60,432 nt of DNA, taken from assembly GCA_036390115.1 (NCBI GenBank), contig DASWCM010000006.1:1-60432 (forward strand), read 5' to 3'. The stretch comes from Blattabacteriaceae bacterium. Lineage in GTDB: Bacteria; Bacteroidota; Bacteroidia; Flavobacteriales; Blattabacteriaceae. Position numbers and translations under genes: made by a program. Below, piece after piece: positions 56,533-60,432 of the stretch. Below the pieces are notes generated by a model. The model was not told the origin of the DNA. It searched no databases and saw nothing but the letters and a program-made list of their open reading frames with translations. Position 1 is the stretch's first letter. The number at the start of each line of letters is the position of its first letter.

Positions 56533-56770
56533 TATTTTTTGACACTATGTAAAATAATTGTTTTTTCATCCTTCCAGCCTTCTTCTTATGAAGAACTTTT
56601 CTTTTAGATAGTTTATCTATCATAGAAATTGTTTTTCGAAAACAATAATCCAAGTTATTCCTATTTTCCTCTTTTTTAAGTTTTTTTATTGCTGTTCGTA
56701 TAGATTTAAAATAATATCTGTTTCGAACACGAATTTTTTTATTTTTTAAAACTGAAGAATTATTTGCCAT
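56513..56770 (-). CDS. rpsT: 30S ribosomal protein S20
   Basis: The 85-residue basic protein begins MANNSSVLKNKKIRVRNRYY and has FKSIRTAIKKLKK, then SMIDKLSKRKVLHKKKAGRM, the S20 pattern. Its 3' end overlaps greA by 20 bp, and tRNA-Glu lies 18 bp upstream. Confidence 0.92.
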   Translation of the reverse strand: MANNSSVLKNKKIRVRNRYYFKSIRTAIKKLKKEENRNNLDYCFRKTISMIDKLSKRKVLHKKKAGRMKKQLFYIVSKNNEKICN

Positions 56771-56788
56771 TACAAAAATGTATTAAAG

Positions 56789-56860
56789 CAGCCCATAGGG
56801 GAATCGAACCCCTCTTTTCAGAATGAAAATCTGATGTCCTAACCAATAGACGAATGGGCC
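56789..56860 (-). tRNA. tRNA-Glu (anticodon TTC)
   Basis: Acceptor GGCCCAT/ATGGGCT, anticodon stem TCAGA/TCTGA with loop TTTTCAT, T-stem AGGGG/CCCCT, discriminator G. It lies between aroA and rpsT on the same strand. Confidence 0.94.
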
Positions 56861-56865
56861 AAGAT

Positions 56866-58101
56866 TTAATTACCAAACCCAAAATAACGCAAATCATTCC
56901 AAAAATGGGTATATGATTTTTCAACTACTTCAGGTTTTCCTATATTAATAGACTCTCTAAGAGAGAAAGGAGCAAACGACATAGCTATTCTATGATCCTC
57001 GTAAGTTTTTATTAAAAAAAGATTTTCTTTCTTGAATTCAAAACCAAGAATTTGGAAGGAATTTTCGGTAAAAATAGATAGGACGCCTAGCTTAAATAGC
57101 TCCTTTTGCAAGGCTTTAAGCCTATTAGTTTCTTTAATTTTTAGTGTTTCAAGGCCTATTAAAACACATTTTCTGCGTAAAATAGCACAAGTAACTGCAA
57201 TAGTTTGAGCAATATCAGGCATAGAATTTAGGTTTAGTTCTAAAAAAGTATGGAGAAAGTTATTTATTTTACTACTTAATATCATTTTGCCATTCGTGAA
57301 AATGGTATTTATTCCGAAATATTTTTTATATATTTTTGCAACAAAACTATCTCCTTGATAGCTTTTTTCTTCATAGGAACTCATTCTAATTTTGCCTTGT
57401 TTATAAATAGCAGACAAAGCATAGTAATAGGATGCAGAACTCCAATCAGACTCTACAGAAAAAACTTTCCGATTCAGTTTTTTAGTGGTATTTATACAAA
57501 TAAAGTTTTTCATCCAATAGATTTTTATCCCAGTTTTCTTCAAAAGATTCAAAGTCATTTGAACATAAGGGTATGAAGTTATCTTTTCCAGAGAAAATAA
57601 AAGTTTTAATCCCTTTTCCAGGCGCGAACCTATTAACATAAGTGCGCTTATATATTGGCTGCTAATTTTAGGATCTATTTGGACAGACCATCCAGATATT
57701 TTTTTCCCACATATTTTAAGTGGAGGGAATCCCTCTTTTTCTAAAAAAAAAATCCGAGACCCCAAGGTTCTTAAAGAATTCACCAAAACTGAAATAGGTC
57801 TTTGTTTCATTCTATTGGAACCAGTTAAAATAATTTCACTCCCATCTTTAATAGAAAAATAAGATGTCAAAAAACGCATAGACGTTCCAGCATGTTCTAT
57901 GTTAATTAAGGATTTTGAGTTTTTTAAAGCTCTTATTAAGATAAGAGTATCAGAAGCGTGGGAAAGATTATCAATTTTTATTTTATCTGTATAAATAGCT
58001 TGAAGAAGGAGTAACCTATTAGATTCACTTTTAGATCCTGTTATAACTATATAACCATATATGTTTGGATCCTTTTTACAAATTTTTAAAATAAAACACA
58101 T
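56866..58101 (-). CDS. aroA: 3-phosphoshikimate 1-carboxyvinyltransferase (EPSP synthase)
   Basis: Sixth shikimate-pathway step, joining shikimate-3-phosphate and PEP. The 411-residue product has the substrate loop GSKSESNRLLLLQA, NIEHAGTSMRFLTSYFS (cf. NAGTAMR), GSNRMKQRPISVLVNSL, SSQYISALMLI, ESDWSSASYYYAL, NSMPDIAQTIAVTCA and KIKETNRLKALQKEL, plus YEDHRIAMSFAPFSL. All key residues are present. Its start codon directly abuts that of hisG. Confidence 0.95.
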   Translation of the reverse strand: MCFILKICKKDPNIYGYIVITGSKSESNRLLLLQAIYTDKIKIDNLSHASDTLILIRALKNSKSLINIEHAGTSMRFLTSYFSIKDGSEIILTGSNRMKQRPISVLVNSLRTLGSRIFFLEKEGFPPLKICGKKISGWSVQIDPKISSQYISALMLIGSRLEKGLKLLFSLEKITSYPYVQMTLNLLKKTGIKIYWMKNFICINTTKKLNRKVFSVESDWSSASYYYALSAIYKQGKIRMSSYEEKSYQGDSFVAKIYKKYFGINTIFTNGKMILSSKINNFLHTFLELNLNSMPDIAQTIAVTCAILRRKCVLIGLETLKIKETNRLKALQKELFKLGVLSIFTENSFQILGFEFKKENLFLIKTYEDHRIAMSFAPFSLRESINIGKPEVVEKSYTHFWNDLRYFGFGN

Positions 58102-58962
58102 ATGAATAAACTAAAAGTAGCCATTCAAAAATCAGGAAGGCTTTATGATGATTCTCTTAAACTTCTTAAAGAATGTGGGATAAATATACAATTCAGAAAG
58201 AATCAATTAAAAGCTTTTGCGTTAAATTTTCCTTTGGAAATTTTTTTTATAAGGGATGATGATATTCCACAATATCTAGAGGATAGTATAGCAGATCTTG
58301 GAATAGTGGGCTATAATATTTTTTCGGAAAAAAGGAAAAGAATACAAGTTAAAGAAAGACTAGGTTTTGGCAAATGTCGCTTGTCTCTAGCTATTCCTAG
58401 ACAACTAAATTATAGAGGAATCAAAGACCTAAACGGAAAGAGAATTACCACAAGTTATCCTATTCTTGTTCAAGAATTTCTGACAAAGCATCGTCTGAAT
58501 GCAGAAATTCAAGAAATAAGCGGTTCAGTAGAACTAACTCCTAGTATTGGGTTATCCTATGGCATTTGTGATTTAGTAAGCAGTGGATCTACACTATTCA
58601 TGAATGGACTAAAAGAAGTGGAGACTCTCTTGCAATCAGAGGCTATATTAGCTTCCTCTATGCTGCTAGAGGAAGATCCAATAGGAAAAAAACTAATGAA
58701 AGAACTTCTTTTTCGAATAAGAGCTGTAATAAATGCTAAAAATAATAAATACATATTATTGAATGCTCCTATAAATAAATTAGATAAAATAATGTTGTAC
58801 TTACCTAAAAATCTAACTCTATCTCCATTTTTATTAAATTATCAATTTTGTGTAATACATACAGTAATTAGCGAAAAGGACTTTTGGAGAGTGGCTGAAA
58901 ATTTAAAAATTTTTGGTGTTTTTAATATTCTCGTTATGCCGATCGAAAAAATTATTTATTAA
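58102..58962 (+). CDS. hisG: ATP phosphoribosyltransferase, long form
   Basis: First step of histidine synthesis. The 286-residue product has VAIQKSGRLYDDSLKLLKECG, DLGIVGYNIFSE, GKRITTSYPILVQEFL, ISGSVELTPSIGLSYGICDLV and SSGSTL. The C-terminal third (HTVISEKDFWRVAENLKIFG) is the regulatory domain of the long form, so HisZ is not needed and histidine feedback may be retained. It is first in hisG-hisD-hisC. No base separates its ATG from the aroA start on the other strand. Confidence 0.96.
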   Translation: MNKLKVAIQKSGRLYDDSLKLLKECGINIQFRKNQLKAFALNFPLEIFFIRDDDIPQYLEDSIADLGIVGYNIFSEKRKRIQVKERLGFGKCRLSLAIPRQLNYRGIKDLNGKRITTSYPILVQEFLTKHRLNAEIQEISGSVELTPSIGLSYGICDLVSSGSTLFMNGLKEVETLLQSEAILASSMLLEEDPIGKKLMKELLFRIRAVINAKNNKYILLNAPINKLDKIMLYLPKNLTLSPFLLNYQFCVIHTVISEKDFWRVAENLKIFGVFNILVMPIEKIIY

Positions 58963-58995
58963 GAAATTTTAGAATAGAGAAGAATTAATAAAATT

Positions 58996-60285
58996 ATGGA
59001 AATAAAAACCTATCCTAATCCCACTTTTAAAATAAGGCCCACAAAAAATTCTCGTAGTATTTTACTCTCAAAAGTACGAGCGATTCTACAAAATGTAAAA
59101 ATAAATGGGGATTATGCTCTAAAATTTTATGCAAAAAAATTTGATAGATGTTCATCCTGGAATGATATCCAGGTTCTAGAAGAAGAGATAGAAAGTTCTA
59201 TAAAATTAGTATCAAAGTCTTTTAAAAAATCCATAGAACAAGCTTATAAAAATATAGAATTTTTTAACATTAATCAAATATACCATAAATTTATAAGGTT
59301 AAAATCAATTTCAGGAGTACTTTGTTGGCATAAAACCTTTCCTATAGAAAAGGTAGGACTTTATATCCCTGGAGGATCTGCTCCTTTATTTTCAACTGTT
59401 CTAATGTTAGGAATTCCTGCTAGATTAGCTCAATGTAAAAATATTATTTTATGCACCCCCTCAAATTATAGGGGAAATATTCATAATAATATTCTTTACG
59501 CTTCAAGAAGAGTAGGAATAAGAAAAATCTATAAAACAGGAGGAGCACAAGCTATTTCCGCAATGACCTATGGAACTGAAAGCATTCCTTCAGTTGATAA
59601 AATATTTGGACCTGGGAATATATTTGTTACCATTGCTAAACAAATTCTTTCCCAAGAATGTATGGTATCCATAGATATGCCAGCTGGACCAACAGAAGTT
59701 GGTATAATAGCTGATGAAATTTCTAGTATAAAATATATAACAGATGATATGATTTCTCAAGCTGAACATGGCACAGACAGCCAGATCGTGTTAATCTCAC
59801 CCAAGAAATATTGGGGAGAAAGCGTAAAGAAAGAACTAAACAGAAAAATATATAATCTACCAAAGAGGTTTCTTGTTAAAGAATCCTTTAAAAAAAGTTG
59901 CATTATTCTTGTTCCTTCTTTAGAAGAAGGGATTGATATAGCCAATCAATATTCGCCAGAACATTTAATCCTAAACTTTTTGGAATCAGATAGATTTTCT
60001 GAAAAAATTATAAATGCAGGTTCTGTTTTTTTAGGAGCCTATTCTCCAGAAAGCGTTGGGGATTATGCTTCAGGTCCAAATCATGTTTTGCCCACAAAAG
60101 GGTATGCAAGAACTTTTGGGGGTTTATCAATGGATAGTTTCCTAAAAAAAATAAGTTTCCAAAAACTTTCTAAAGAAGGGTTGGAGAAAATTTCAGAAAC
60201 CGTGAAAACTATGTCAGTTTCTGAAATACTTAATGCCCATGCTTTTTCTGTTCAATCTAGAATAATAAATAAAAATAATGATTAG
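58996..60285 (+). CDS. hisD: Histidinol dehydrogenase
   Basis: Last two steps of histidine synthesis, zinc- and NAD-dependent. The 429-residue product has VGLYIPGGSAPLFSTVLMLG, KTGGAQAISAMTYGTESIPS, DKIFGPGNIFVTIAK, DMPAGPTEVGIIAD, SQAEHGTDSQ, YSPEHL and GDYASGPNHVLPT, which include the zinc- and substrate-binding histidines. It starts 33 bp after hisG and overlaps hisC by 8 bp. Confidence 0.96.
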   Translation: MEIKTYPNPTFKIRPTKNSRSILLSKVRAILQNVKINGDYALKFYAKKFDRCSSWNDIQVLEEEIESSIKLVSKSFKKSIEQAYKNIEFFNINQIYHKFIRLKSISGVLCWHKTFPIEKVGLYIPGGSAPLFSTVLMLGIPARLAQCKNIILCTPSNYRGNIHNNILYASRRVGIRKIYKTGGAQAISAMTYGTESIPSVDKIFGPGNIFVTIAKQILSQECMVSIDMPAGPTEVGIIADEISSIKYITDDMISQAEHGTDSQIVLISPKKYWGESVKKELNRKIYNLPKRFLVKESFKKSCIILVPSLEEGIDIANQYSPEHLILNFLESDRFSEKIINAGSVFLGAYSPESVGDYASGPNHVLPTKGYARTFGGLSMDSFLKKISFQKLSKEGLEKISETVKTMSVSEILNAHAFSVQSRIINKNND

Positions 60286-60432
60286 AAAAAACATTAAGGA
60301 GCTCAGGCCATATTACTCTGCTAGGAAAGTATTTTATGGATCTTCTCATATTTTTCTAGATGCTAACGAAAATCCGATAGGTGAGGTATATCACCGTTAT
60401 CCGAATCCTTTTCAAGTAGAACTTAAGAAAGA
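60278..60432 (+). CDS. hisC: Histidinol-phosphate aminotransferase, N-terminal part cut by the window end
   Basis: ATG at 60278 lies within the hisD end (8-bp overlap) and opens a frame that runs off the window. The first 51 codons read MIRKNIKELRPYYSARKV, then IFLDANENPIG and YHRYPNPFQVELKK, the substrate-binding N-terminus of HisC. The family product is about 350 residues, so most is outside. From base 60292 on, the sequence is repeated inverted at 1-141. Confidence 0.9.
   Translation, partial: MIRKNIKELRPYYSARKVFYGSSHIFLDANENPIGEVYHRYPNPFQVELKK
60292..60432 (+). repeat. Right copy of the 141-bp inverted terminal repeat
   Basis: The exact reverse complement of 1-141, running from codon 5-6 of hisC to the end of the window. 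This copy is in the normal operon context behind hisD with an intact start codon, so it is the ancestral location; the left copy beside ilvC is the one out of place. Confidence 0.9.

Noticed and set aside
1-60432. CRISPR arrays, insertion sequences, prophage genes, rRNA and tmRNA
   Set aside because: No regularly spaced repeats, transposase, integrase or phage genes, and no 16S/23S/5S or tmRNA signatures were found on either strand.

Overview
The window reads as a stretch of the reduced, A+T-rich chromosome of an obligate intracellular Bacteroidota/Flavobacteriales symbiont, most like the nutritional symbionts of sap-feeding insects. The basis for this is the Bacteroidetes character of the proteins: a DnaE with an N-terminal DnaQ-type exonuclease, a fused SecDF, an acetyl/succinylornithine-type carbamoyltransferase (ArgF'), a GNAT domain joined to ArgG, and long-form HisG. 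Gene packing is very tight, many genes overlap, amino-acid synthesis genes are kept, and several housekeeping genes are caught in mid-decay. No phage, IS element, CRISPR array or rRNA gene is visible. I cannot name the species from the sequence.

Layout. 1-1215: ilvC, preceded by a 141-bp inverted copy of the start of hisC. 1212-13000 (minus): tRNA-Thr(TGT)-Tyr-Gly-Thr(GGT)-tuf-tRNA-Trp-secE-rplK-rplA-rplJ-rplL-rpoB-rpoC, the classic translation/transcription block, but with nusG missing. 13139-15537 (plus): tRNA-Met, a dnaN remnant, and a pheT that has lost its tRNA-binding domain. 15703-20839 (minus): aspC-surA-like-secDF. 20852-24100 (plus): rsmG-gyrB-truB, then rpsP (minus). 24526-28397 (plus): tRNA-Gln, iscS, rpsF-rpsR-rplI-glyS. 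28400-28770 (minus): a CAT-anticodon tRNA and RNase P RNA. Then valS, ndk, rsmH. 32715-34095 (minus): a wrecked sdhCAB operon. 34118-35874: gltX, tRNA-Leu, tRNA-Asp. 35881-45982 (minus): argG(GNAT fusion)-argC-argD-carA-carB-argF'-argB-trxA. 45985-54425: epimerase pseudogene, ruvC, proS, cysS, dnaE, tRNA-Val. 54442-56860: transketolase remnant, smpB, tatC remnant, greA, rpsT, tRNA-Glu. 56866-60432: aroA (minus) and hisG-hisD-hisC (plus, hisC cut by the window end).

How the genes work together. The preserved metabolism is amino-acid provisioning. Arginine has six of its enzymes plus carbamoyl-phosphate synthetase in one overlapping unit. Histidine is represented by hisGDC, branched-chain amino acids by ilvC, and the shikimate route by aroA and aspC. 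The rest is translation (six aminoacyl-tRNA synthetases or subunits, eight ribosomal proteins, EF-Tu, tRNAs, RNase P), transcription (rpoB, rpoC, greA), replication (dnaE, gyrB, ruvC) and Sec export (secE, secDF, surA-like). What is being lost is respiration (sdhCAB), Tat export (tatC), transketolase, an NAD-dependent epimerase and, at this locus, the sliding clamp dnaN.

The most notable points are: the in-frame fusion of an acetyltransferase to argininosuccinate synthase at the head of the arginine operon; the exact 141-bp inverted repeat joining both window ends to the same hisC sequence; the dnaN remnant beside an intact dnaE; the fossil sdhCAB operon; and an unusual nucleotide-binding N-terminus in EF-Tu.
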